Positions 53,398-61,834 of a DNA stretch of 64,000 nucleotides are shown one piece after another. A model generated the notes under the pieces. The model did not search any database. It had not been told where the DNA came from and saw nothing but the letters and a program-made list of their open reading frames with translations. Origin of the DNA: Thiosocius sp963736445. GTDB lineage: Bacteria; Pseudomonadota; Gammaproteobacteria; Chromatiales; Chromatiaceae. A program made the translations under genes and the position numbers. Numbering within the stretch: position 1 is the stretch's first letter; each line of letters opens with the position of its first letter. The DNA lies in the NCBI GenBank assembly GCA_963736445.1, contig CAVTOY010000009.1, positions 248,001-312,000 on the forward strand, read 5' to 3'.

Positions 53398-55293
53398 ATG
53401 TGTGGCATAGCAGGCATCTTCGACACCCTGAGCGACACTAAACCGGACGAGGCGCTGATCCGACGCATGACCGATGCGATCGCCCATCGCGGTCCTGACG
53501 AGGCGGGATATCATCTCGGTCCGGGCATCGCGCTCGGTCACCGCCGCCTGTCGATCATCGACATCGCCAGCGGGCAGCAGCCCCTGTTTAGTTCCGATCG
53601 CAGCATCGCCATCGTCTACAACGGCGAGGTCTACAACTTTGCCGAGCTACGCGAGGAACTGCAGGAGCTCGGCTTTCGCTTCCAAACCCGGTCGGACACC
53701 GAGGTCATTCTGCATGCCTGGGAGGCCTGGAGCTCGGCCTGCGTCGATCGCTTGCGCGGTATGTTTGCTTTCGCCATCTTGGATGAGACGCGTCGGCAGC
53801 TGTTCCTCGCCCGCGATCGCTTGGGTATCAAGCCTTTGTATTACGCGCTGTTGCCAAACGGGCATTTTGTATTCGGCTCCGAGCTGAAGGCACTGTTGCC
53901 GCACCCACAGCTGCCGCGTCAGCGTGACCCGCGGGCCATCGAGGATTATTTCGCCTACGGCTACATCCCGGAACCGAAAACGATCTTCTCCGGCGTATAC
54001 AAGCTCCCGCCAGGCCATACGCTGCTGATCGAAAAGGGGCGACCTAGTGTCCCTCAGCCCCGTCGCTACTGGGATATCCCGTTTGTTGACAATGGACTCG
54101 TCTCGCAAGATGCTGCCGAAAGCGAACTCATTGAGCACCTGCGCGAGGCGGTCGATATTCGTCTGGTCGCCGAGGTTCCGTTGGGCGCGTTCCTCTCCGG
54201 CGGCGTCGATTCCAGCGCAGTCGTTGCAATGATGGCCGGTCTGATGGACCAACCTGTGAAGACCTGTGCGATCGGCTTTGATGTCGCTGGCTACGATGAA
54301 ACCCGCTACGCCCGTCAGGTCGCCGAGCGTTATCGAACCGACCACCACACCGACACCGTGGCGGCCGACGACTTTGCACTGATCGACAAGCTGGGATGGT
54401 TGTATGACGAGCCCTTCGCCGACAGCTCCGCGATGCCGACATACCGGGTGTGCGAGGCCGCCAGGCGACGGGTAACGGTCGCGCTGTCCGGCGACGGCGG
54501 CGATGAAAACCTTGCCGGCTATCGCCGCTATCGCATGCACCTGGCCGAGGAACGTTTGCGCAGCCGGCTCCCGCTAGGACTACGCAAGGCGGTGTTCGGC
54601 GCACTCGGCGCCGTCTACCCAAAGGCCGATTGGGCGCCGCGCTACCTGCGTGCCAAGACCACCTTGCAGGCCTTGGCCCGAGACAGCGTAGCGGCCTGGT
54701 TCCACAGCGTCTCGCGCATCGATGATGCGCAGCGAGACAAGCTATTCAGCGCATCGTTGCGGCGTGACCTGGCCGGCTACAACGCCGTGGAGGTGCTGCG
54801 TGAACACGCGGCGTCTGCGCCAACCGAACACCCCCTGTCGCTGGTCCAGTACCTCGACCTAAAGACGTTCCTGGTTGGCGTCCTGCACAAGGTCGACCGC
54901 GCCAGTATGGCGCACTCCCTTGAGGTGCGTGTACCTCTGCTAGATCACAAGCTGGTGGAGTGGATGTCCGGCCTGAAACCAGAGTGGAAGCTCGTCGGTG
55001 GCGACGGCAAGCACTTGTTCAAACGTGCACTAAAGCCCTATCTGCCGGACGACATCATGTACCGTCCCAAACAAGGCTTCTCGATCCCGCTCGCGGAGTG
55101 GTTCCGCGGCCCGCTGGCAGAGAAATACCGACGCGAGGTGCTGAGCGAGGCCATGACCGACAGCGGCCTGTTCGACGGCAGCTATCTCCGAACGCTGCAA
55201 CAGCAGCACGCCAGCGGACGCCGCGACAACAGCACCACCATGTGGGCGCTGCTGATGTTCGCCTTGAGCGAGCGGCACCTCGCCGCAAGCTGA
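53398..55293 (+). CDS. asnB: asparagine synthase-like amidotransferase (XrtA-associated)
   Basis: 631 aa. The N-terminal Ntn amidotransferase domain starts MCGIAGIFD (nucleophile Cys2) with RLSIIDIASGQQPL and YNGEVYNFAELR; the C-terminal synthetase domain has the PP-loop LSGGVDSSAVVAMM and SGDGGDENLAGYRRY. It matches the amidotransferase type that accompanies exosortase A loci and EPS synthesis rather than free asparagine synthesis. No exosortase or PEP-CTERM gene is in the window, so the locus is isolated here. Confidence 0.85.
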   Translation: MCGIAGIFDTLSDTKPDEALIRRMTDAIAHRGPDEAGYHLGPGIALGHRRLSIIDIASGQQPLFSSDRSIAIVYNGEVYNFAELREELQELGFRFQTRSDTEVILHAWEAWSSACVDRLRGMFAFAILDETRRQLFLARDRLGIKPLYYALLPNGHFVFGSELKALLPHPQLPRQRDPRAIEDYFAYGYIPEPKTIFSGVYKLPPGHTLLIEKGRPSVPQPRRYWDIPFVDNGLVSQDAAESELIEHLREAVDIRLVAEVPLGAFLSGGVDSSAVVAMMAGLMDQPVKTCAIGFDVAGYDETRYARQVAERYRTDHHTDTVAADDFALIDKLGWLYDEPFADSSAMPTYRVCEAARRRVTVALSGDGGDENLAGYRRYRMHLAEERLRSRLPLGLRKAVFGALGAVYPKADWAPRYLRAKTTLQALARDSVAAWFHSVSRIDDAQRDKLFSASLRRDLAGYNAVEVLREHAASAPTEHPLSLVQYLDLKTFLVGVLHKVDRASMAHSLEVRVPLLDHKLVEWMSGLKPEWKLVGGDGKHLFKRALKPYLPDDIMYRPKQGFSIPLAEWFRGPLAEKYRREVLSEAMTDSGLFDGSYLRTLQQQHASGRRDNSTTMWALLMFALSERHLAAS

Positions 55294-55381
55294 TCTGCCG
55301 CGCGAAGGCCGGTCGGCTGCACCCGGAGTGGCGGGAACCGCGGCGGCGCCGAAAATGCGATTCGCGCAGGTCTCTCCGCGG

Positions 55382-58168
55382 TCAATCCTTCAACGCCGCA
55401 TGCGCCGCCGCCAGCCGTGCCACCGGCACCCGCGGCGCCGAGCAGGAGACATAGTTCAGCCCCGCGTCGTGACAGAATGCGATCGACGACGGGTGGCCGC
55501 CGTGTTCACCGCAGATGCCGACCGACAGGTCCGGCTTGACCTCTCGGCCCCAATGCACCGCCAGTTCCATCAGTTTGCCGACACCCTTGATATCCAGCAC
55601 CTCGAACGGGTTGTCATGCAGGATGTTGCTCTGATTGTATAGCGGCAGAAATTTGTTCTCGGCATCCTCGCGCGAGAACGAAAAGGTCGCCTGGGTTAAA
55701 TCATTGGTGCCGAAGGAGAAGAAATCCGCCTCTTGCGCCAGCCCCTGGGCACGCATACAGGCGCGTACCACCTCGATCATGGTGCCGAAGCGGCAGTTGA
55801 GTGTCTGCCCGGTCTTGGCCTCGATGTCTGCACGAATCTCGTCGACATATTGCTTGATCCAGCGCAGCTCTGCCGCAGTGCAGACCTGCGGTACCATCAT
55901 CTGCGGACGCACCTCGAGCCCCCTGGCCGCGCACTCCGCCTCGGCCTCGAGGATCGCGCGGATCTGCATGCGGTAGATCTCGGGATAGGTTATTCCCAGG
56001 CGCACCCCACGGTGACCGAGCATCGGATTGACCTCGGTCAATGCGCGCACCTTGCGCAGCATCTGCTCCTTCTTGCTGATCGCCGCCTCGACCAGATCCG
56101 CGCTGACGATCTGCTTCGCGGCCGGCTCGCCTGCCGCACTGATACCCCCGTCGAGCAGCATCAGCGAACCCGCCAGGACGTCCATGCCGCGCGCCGAGTC
56201 GCGCAAGTGTTCCAGCTGCTCGATGTCGTTTTGCAGCTGACGCTCGCTGGGCAGGAACTCGTGAATCGGGGGATCGAGCAGGCGGATGGTCACCGGGTAG
56301 GGTGCCATGGTCTCGAACAGGCCACGGAAATCTGCACGCTGCATCGGAAGCAGTTTGTCGAGTGCCGCCTGACGCTGGGCCGCATCCTCGGCCACGATCA
56401 TCTCGATCACTACCGGCAGGCGGTCCACAGCATTGAACATGCGTTCGGTGCGGCACAGCCCGATACCACGCGCCCCGAATTTGAGCGCACGCGCCGCATC
56501 GGGCGGGGTATCGGCATTCGCCATCACATGCAGGCGCGCGACCTCGTCGGCCCACTGCAGCAACTGCTTGAGTTCGCCTGAGAAATCGGGCTCTACCATC
56601 GGCACCTGGCCGAGATAGACATTGCCGCTCGAGCCGTCGATGGTGATCATCTCGCCTTCGCGAATCACGTGTGTCCCGACATGCGCCTCGCGCCGCTGCA
56701 CATCCACCTGGATACCCTCGGCGCCTGCCACGCAGGGTTTGCCCATGCCGCGCGCGACCACGGCGGCGTGCGACGTCTTGCCGCCGCGACTGGTCAAGAT
56801 ACCCTGTGATGCAAAAAACCCGTGGATGTCTTCCGGCTTGGTCTCCTCGCGCACCAGAATCACGGGCCGCCCGAGGTCCTTGCCCTGGATCTCCGCACGG
56901 TCGGCGTCGAACACCGCATAGCCGGAGGCCGCGCCGGGCGACGCGGGCAGACCCTGAGCCATCGGCTCGCCCTTGAACTTGGGACTTAGACGCGGATACA
57001 GCATCTGCTCCAGATGCATCGGATCGATACGCAGCAGCGCCTGTTCCTTGCTGAGCAGCCCGGCGTTCACCATCTCCACCGAGGTTCTCACCATGGCAAT
57101 CGCGTTCATCTTGCCGTTGCGCGTCTGCAGGCAATATAGCGTGCCGCGTTCGATGGTGAACTCGAAGTCCTGAACTTCTTTGTAGTGACTCTCGAGCCGG
57201 TCGCGCAGTTCGTCCAGCTGGCGTGCCATCTCCGGCATCTCGACCGCAAGCTGGTGAATCGGTTTCGGTGTCCGAATACCGGCAACCACGTCCTCGCCCT
57301 GGGCATTGACCAGGTACTCACCGAACAGCTTGTCCTCGCCGGTCCCCGGGTTCCGGGTGAAGGCAACCCCGGTGGCCGAGTCGTTGCCGCGATTGCCGAA
57401 CACCATGGTGCAGACGTTGACCGCTGTGCCATTGGCCATCTCTGGCGTTATCTTGAACTCGCGCCGGTAATCCACGGCGCGCTTGCCCATCCAGGAACCG
57501 AACACCGCCTTTATTGCGATCTCGAGTTGTTCGAAGGGGTCTTCCGGAAACGGCCGGCCGGTATGTTCCTGGAACACCCGCAGGAACCGGTCGCTGATCT
57601 CGCGCAGGTCATCCGCCGACAATCCAATGTCAGTCGTCACATGGGCGGCCTGTTTGACCGCCTCGAACTCAGCATCGAAGACCTCATCCGGCACGCCCAT
57701 GGCCACTTTGCCGAACAGCTGGATGAAACGACGATAGGCGTCATAGCCGAAACGCGGATCGCCGGTCTGGCGGATCTCGCCCTGCAGGGTCTCGGCATTG
57801 AGACCGAGATTGAGGATAGTGTCCATCATTCCCGGCATCGACATCGCCGAGCCGCTGCGCACCGAGACCAGCAGCGGATTGCCGGGATCACCAAAACCCT
57901 TGCCGGTCGCCTGCTCCACCCGAGCCATATGCGAGCGCACCTGGCGCATCATGTCTTCGGGTACGGACTTGCTGCCCGATGCTAGAAACTGCAGACAGGC
58001 CTCGGTAGTAATCACAAACCCCGGCGGCACATTAAGGCCGATTTGGGTCATTTCACAGAGATTTGCCCCCTTCCCTCCGAGCAGTTTCTTGTCTTTACCG
58101 TCGCCCTCCGGGAAGGCGTAAACCCAATTCTGTTCGGCCGTTTCACTATTCGCTGCACTGGTTTCCAT
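55382..58168 (-). CDS. ppdK: pyruvate, phosphate dikinase
   Basis: About 928 aa. Interconverts pyruvate, ATP and phosphate with phosphoenolpyruvate, AMP and pyrophosphate. Seen: KLLGGKGANLCEMTQIGLNVPPGFVI (nucleotide domain), the phospho-His swivel motif GGKTSHAAVVARGMGKPCV, and the PEP-binding barrel with the SFGTNDLTQATF and GICGEHGGHP segments (catalytic Cys). GAGGGGCG precedes ATG 58168; the frame extends to 58201. It may serve gluconeogenesis or pyrophosphate-dependent glycolysis. Confidence 0.92.
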   Translation of the reverse strand: METSAANSETAEQNWVYAFPEGDGKDKKLLGGKGANLCEMTQIGLNVPPGFVITTEACLQFLASGSKSVPEDMMRQVRSHMARVEQATGKGFGDPGNPLLVSVRSGSAMSMPGMMDTILNLGLNAETLQGEIRQTGDPRFGYDAYRRFIQLFGKVAMGVPDEVFDAEFEAVKQAAHVTTDIGLSADDLREISDRFLRVFQEHTGRPFPEDPFEQLEIAIKAVFGSWMGKRAVDYRREFKITPEMANGTAVNVCTMVFGNRGNDSATGVAFTRNPGTGEDKLFGEYLVNAQGEDVVAGIRTPKPIHQLAVEMPEMARQLDELRDRLESHYKEVQDFEFTIERGTLYCLQTRNGKMNAIAMVRTSVEMVNAGLLSKEQALLRIDPMHLEQMLYPRLSPKFKGEPMAQGLPASPGAASGYAVFDADRAEIQGKDLGRPVILVREETKPEDIHGFFASQGILTSRGGKTSHAAVVARGMGKPCVAGAEGIQVDVQRREAHVGTHVIREGEMITIDGSSGNVYLGQVPMVEPDFSGELKQLLQWADEVARLHVMANADTPPDAARALKFGARGIGLCRTERMFNAVDRLPVVIEMIVAEDAAQRQAALDKLLPMQRADFRGLFETMAPYPVTIRLLDPPIHEFLPSERQLQNDIEQLEHLRDSARGMDVLAGSLMLLDGGISAAGEPAAKQIVSADLVEAAISKKEQMLRKVRALTEVNPMLGHRGVRLGITYPEIYRMQIRAILEAEAECAARGLEVRPQMMVPQVCTAAELRWIKQYVDEIRADIEAKTGQTLNCRFGTMIEVVRACMRAQGLAQEADFFSFGTNDLTQATFSFSREDAENKFLPLYNQSNILHDNPFEVLDIKGVGKLMELAVHWGREVKPDLSVGICGEHGGHPSSIAFCHDAGLNYVSCSAPRVPVARLAAAHAALKD

Positions 58169-58278
58169 ACGAGCGCCCCTCGGTTGCTGTCGAAGTGTCA
58201 ATTTTTAACACGCTTCGCGTGTCATTGGCATGACGAAATGCCGCATTGTGCAGTGCACAGGACAAGAAAATACGACCG

Positions 58279-59760
58279 TCAGTCCTCTGGCCGCATGTGC
58301 GGAAACAGCAGGACATCGCGGATCGACGCTGCGTTGGTGAACAACATCACGAGGCGATCGATACCGATGCCCTCGCCGGCGGTCGGTGGCATCCCATGTT
58401 CGAGCGCCCGCAGGTAATCCGCATCGAAATGCATCGCCTCGTCGTCGCCCGCCTCCTTCTCCTCGACCTGGCGGCGGAATCGCTCGGCCTGGTCCTCGGG
58501 ATCGTTGAGCTCGGAGAAGCCATTGGCGATTTCGCGACCGCCGACAAAAAACTCAAAGCGGTCAGTCACGAACGGATCCGCGTCGTTGCAGCGGGCGAGC
58601 GGTGAGACTTCGGTCGGATACGCGGTAATAAACGTGGGGTCTTTTAGCTGATGCTCCACGGTCTTTTCGAAGATCTCGATCTGCACCTTGCCCAGACCGT
58701 AGCTGGTCTTCACATCGATACCCAGACGTCGCGCATGCGCACTAGCCCGGTCGAGATCGTCCAGATCCGCGTCGCCGATCTCGGGGTTGAACCGCAGAAT
58801 GGACTCTTTGACCGTCATACGGGCGAAGCGATGGCCGAAGTCATAGGTCTCGCCCTGGTATTGCAGCACCTCGCTGCCCAACAAATCGCGCGCGATGCCG
58901 CGCATCATCTCCTCGGTTCGATCCATGCACCGATGGTAATCGACGAATGCCTCATAGAACTCAACCATCGTGAACTCGGGATTGTGCCGCGTCGATAGCC
59001 CCTCGTTGCGGAAATTGCGGTTGATCTCGAAGACCTTCTCGAACCCTCCCACCACGAGCCGCTTGAGATAGAGTTCCGGTGCGATCCGCAGATACAGCGC
59101 CATGTCGAGTGCGTTGTGATGGGTTACAAAGGGTCGCGCCATAGCGCCGCCCGGGATCATTTGCATCATGGGCGTCTCGACCTCCAGGAAACCCTGGTCG
59201 ACGAAATAGCGACGGATATAGTCGACAATCCGGGAGCGCATGATGAACGTCTGACGAACCTCCTGATTCACGATCAGATCGACGTAGCGCTGGCGATAGC
59301 GCTGCTCCTGATCTGCCAGCCCATGCCACTTCTCCGGCAACGGGCGCAGTGACTTGGTGAGCAGGTGGGCATCGTCTAGATAGACGTACAGGTCGCCTTT
59401 GCCCGATTTGTGGACCGGACCTTCTCCGCCGACGATGTCGCCGATGTCCCAGCCCTTGATTTGCACAGTCAGTGCCTCGGGGAGGTTTTTCTTGTCAACA
59501 TAGAACTGGATCCGTCCCGACATATCCTGAATAACAATGAACGGGCCCCGCCTCGCCATGATTCGACCGGCGACACAGGCGCGCTGGCACAACCGCTCGA
59601 GTTCTTCCTTGGTCTTGTCGCCCAGACGATCCTGCAGTTCGGCAGCCAGTACGTCGCGGCGAAAATGATTCGGAAACGCAATGCCATTCTCTCGGATGGC
59701 CGCCAGTTTTGCGCGGCGCTGCGCGATCAGTTTGTTTTCATCATGCGGCTGATCGGTCAT
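58279..59760 (-). CDS. lysS: lysyl-tRNA synthetase, class II
   Basis: 493 aa. The N-terminal OB fold binds the anticodon (VAGRIMARRGPFIVIQDMSG); the catalytic domain has motif 1 (GFLEVETPMMQMIPGGAMARPF), motif 2 (FRNEGLSTRHNPEFTMVEFYEA) and motif 3 (GEGIGIDRLVMLFTN). It lies 23 bp after prfB, the common prfB-lysS operon of proteobacteria. Confidence 0.95.
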   Translation of the reverse strand: MTDQPHDENKLIAQRRAKLAAIRENGIAFPNHFRRDVLAAELQDRLGDKTKEELERLCQRACVAGRIMARRGPFIVIQDMSGRIQFYVDKKNLPEALTVQIKGWDIGDIVGGEGPVHKSGKGDLYVYLDDAHLLTKSLRPLPEKWHGLADQEQRYRQRYVDLIVNQEVRQTFIMRSRIVDYIRRYFVDQGFLEVETPMMQMIPGGAMARPFVTHHNALDMALYLRIAPELYLKRLVVGGFEKVFEINRNFRNEGLSTRHNPEFTMVEFYEAFVDYHRCMDRTEEMMRGIARDLLGSEVLQYQGETYDFGHRFARMTVKESILRFNPEIGDADLDDLDRASAHARRLGIDVKTSYGLGKVQIEIFEKTVEHQLKDPTFITAYPTEVSPLARCNDADPFVTDRFEFFVGGREIANGFSELNDPEDQAERFRRQVEEKEAGDDEAMHFDADYLRALEHGMPPTAGEGIGIDRLVMLFTNAASIRDVLLFPHMRPED

Positions 59761-59783
59761 GTGCAGGATTGTCTCCGGAAAAT

Positions 59784-60882
59784 CTACAGGCCGCTCTTCA
59801 GGCTGGCCTCAATGAAGGCATCCAGGCCACCATCCAGCACTGCCTGTGTGTTTCCCGTCTCCACACCGGTGCGCAGATCCTTGATGCGTGATTGGTCGAG
59901 CACATAGGAGCGGATCTGGCTGCCCCAACCGATGTCGGACTTGCTGTCCTCGACCGCCTGCCGGCTCTCGCTGCGCTTCTGCATTTCCAGTTCATACAAC
60001 TTGGCCTTTAGCTGCTTCATCGCCTGGTCTTTGTTCTTGTGCTGTGAGCGATCATTCTGGCACTGGGTGACAGTTCCCGTCGGATTGTGCGTTATCCGCA
60101 CAGCCGACTCGGTCCGGTTGACATGCTGACCGCCCGCACCCGAGGCCCGATAAACGTCGATACGCAGATCGGCTGGATTGATGTCGATTTCGAAGGAGTC
60201 ATCGATCTCCGGCGATACGAATACCGAGCTGAACGAGGTATGCCGGCGATTACCCGAATCGAACGGCGATTTTCGCACCAGGCGGTGCACACCCGTCTCG
60301 GTGCGCAGCCAGCCAAAGGCATGTTCACCTTCGAAGCGAATGGTCGCCGACTTAATACCTGCCACCTCCCCCGGTGAGACCTCCATCAATTCGGTCTTGA
60401 AGCCATGCTGCTCGCCCCAGCGCAGGTACATACGCAGCAGCATCTCCGCCCAGTCCTGTGCTTCGGTCCCGCCCGAGCCCGCCTGGATATCGAGAAAGGC
60501 GTTATTCGCATCGAGTTCGCCGGAGAACATCCGCCGGAACTCGAGATCAGCGACCCGTTCGTCGCACGCCTGCACGTCCGCGGCGATGGAATCTACGGTC
60601 TCCGCGTCCTGTTCGTCGACCGCCATCGCCAACAAGTCGGCGCCGTCGGTCAGACCAGCCATGAGCTCGTCGATCGAAAGGACTACGGCCTCGAGCGATG
60701 CGCGCTCTTTGCCAAGGGCCTGCGCCCGCTCCTGGTCATTCCAGATATCGGGATCCTCGAGTTCGCGCAATACCTCGGTCAGGCGCTCTTTCTTGCCCTC
60801 GTAGTCAAAGATACCCCCTGAGAGACTCCAGGCGCCCCCTCAGATCATTGATTTTCGCGGTGATGGGATTGATATCCTGCAT
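59784..60882 (-). CDS. prfB: peptide chain release factor 2 with programmed +1 frameshift
   Basis: 365 aa when the frameshift is read. The start ATG 60882 opens MQDINPITAKINDLRGRLES up to codon 25; then CTT TGA C at 60805-60810 carries the in-frame UGA, preceded by the AGGGGG Shine-Dalgarno-like stimulator (60814-60819). After slipping +1, translation continues as DYEGKKERLTEVLREL into the long frame. That frame has the catalytic GGQ (SGAGGQHVNRTESAVR) and the RF2 SPF motif (RKSPFDSGNR). Recognises UGA and UAA. Autoregulation by RF2 level follows from the frameshift. Confidence 0.95.
60804..60819 (-). promoter_or_regulatory. prfB programmed +1 frameshift site
   Basis: AGGGGG-TAT-CTT-TGA-C on the minus strand. 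The internal Shine-Dalgarno-like stretch, the slippery CTT and the poorly terminating UGA-C are all present, as in E. coli prfB. Confidence 0.9.
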
Positions 60883-60953
60883 CCTGAGTCCCTAAATCTA
60901 AGCCCCTTATTGTAACGCAGACGGGGAGCTCCCCCAACCGCGACCTGCCCTCT

Positions 60954-61250
60954 TCAGGCAGCCGGAAACAGCCCCACAAAGGGCAGACCCTCGCGCGGCC
61001 TGGCCATCATGTCGGCCACTGTCTCGCGCCAGGCATGGTAGTGGGCGGTCTCCTTATGCGCCCCGGCATCCGCCGCACTGGCGTAGGCCTCGTACAGGAC
61101 GAAATGTGTGGGATCCTCGGCATCCTGCAGGATGTCGAAGCGCCGATTGCCGGCCTCGGCGGTGGAGCCTTCGTGATTCAGGCGGCATGCCGCGATGAAG
61201 GCGTCGAGGGATTCGGGTTTGATATGGACGTGGACCAGAGTGACATGCAC
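60954..61250 (-). CDS. antibiotic biosynthesis monooxygenase (ABM) family protein
   Basis: 98 aa ferredoxin-like alpha/beta barrel: VTLVHVHIKPESLDAFIAACRLNHEGSTAE, NRRFDILQDAEDPTHFVLYEAYAS, then HKETAHYHAWRETVADMM. These small enzymes oxidise quinols or act without cofactor. The start is five bp after the PqiA-like gene's stop at 61255, so they are likely co-transcribed. Confidence 0.8.
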   Translation of the reverse strand: MHVTLVHVHIKPESLDAFIAACRLNHEGSTAEAGNRRFDILQDAEDPTHFVLYEAYASAADAGAHKETAHYHAWRETVADMMARPREGLPFVGLFPAA

Positions 61251-61254
61251 GGTT

Positions 61255-61791
61255 TTATCTCCCAGAAGGGTCTGAATTAGGCGTCTGATGACCCGACTCG
61301 GCGGTGTATCTGCCGATCCAGGCCGCCAGCAGCATGGTCAGAATGACACTGGCGGCGAACGCATAGATCCCCAGTTCAACATGCGCCTGCGCCAGCGAAC
61401 CCAGTTTGACCGACACCATCAGCAGTGCGACCACGAATACGTCGAGCATCGACCATTTGCTGTACACCGCGAGCCAGTGCAGGTGCTGTCGGTGCGCTGC
61501 ACCATTTGACGGGTCGAGATTCCAGATCAGCAGCAGGCTCAGATTCTTCAGGACCGGAAAGACCACACTGAAGGTGCCGACCAGCACGAAGAGACCCCAC
61601 TCCGCCTCTTGCGCAAGCTGCTGCAGCGCCGACAGCAGGCTCACCGAGTTGCTGAAGAAATAGAACTTCTCCAGCGTGAGGATGGGCGCCTGCAGTCCGT
61701 AGAACAGCAGGGCCAGCGCCGCCAGCAGCAACAGGTTGACGACGATGCCGCGCAGCGGATGGCGAAAGGCGTAGCTGTTGGTCAGTCCCAT
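61255..61791 (-). CDS. PqiA-like inner membrane protein
   Basis: 178 aa, four hydrophobic segments (GIVVNLLLLAALALLFYGL, WGLFVLVGTFSVVFPVLKNLSLLLIW, WSMLDVFVVALLMVSVKLGSLA, LGIYAFAASVILTMLLAAWIG). KWSMLDVFVVALLMVSVKL is the characteristic PqiA domain motif. It covers one PqiA half-domain, not the full double-domain PqiA. Such proteins link to lipid transport between membranes. Confidence 0.75.
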   Translation of the reverse strand: MGLTNSYAFRHPLRGIVVNLLLLAALALLFYGLQAPILTLEKFYFFSNSVSLLSALQQLAQEAEWGLFVLVGTFSVVFPVLKNLSLLLIWNLDPSNGAAHRQHLHWLAVYSKWSMLDVFVVALLMVSVKLGSLAQAHVELGIYAFAASVILTMLLAAWIGRYTAESGHQTPNSDPSGR

Positions 61792-61834
61792 CGGGTCTCG
61801 GCGCGGTTAGCTGACTCTAGCTTATCAAAGACGC

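Noticed and set aside
55701..57134. 477-aa minus-strand frame
   Set aside because: Shifted frame within ppdK, Arg/Gly-rich, no domain.
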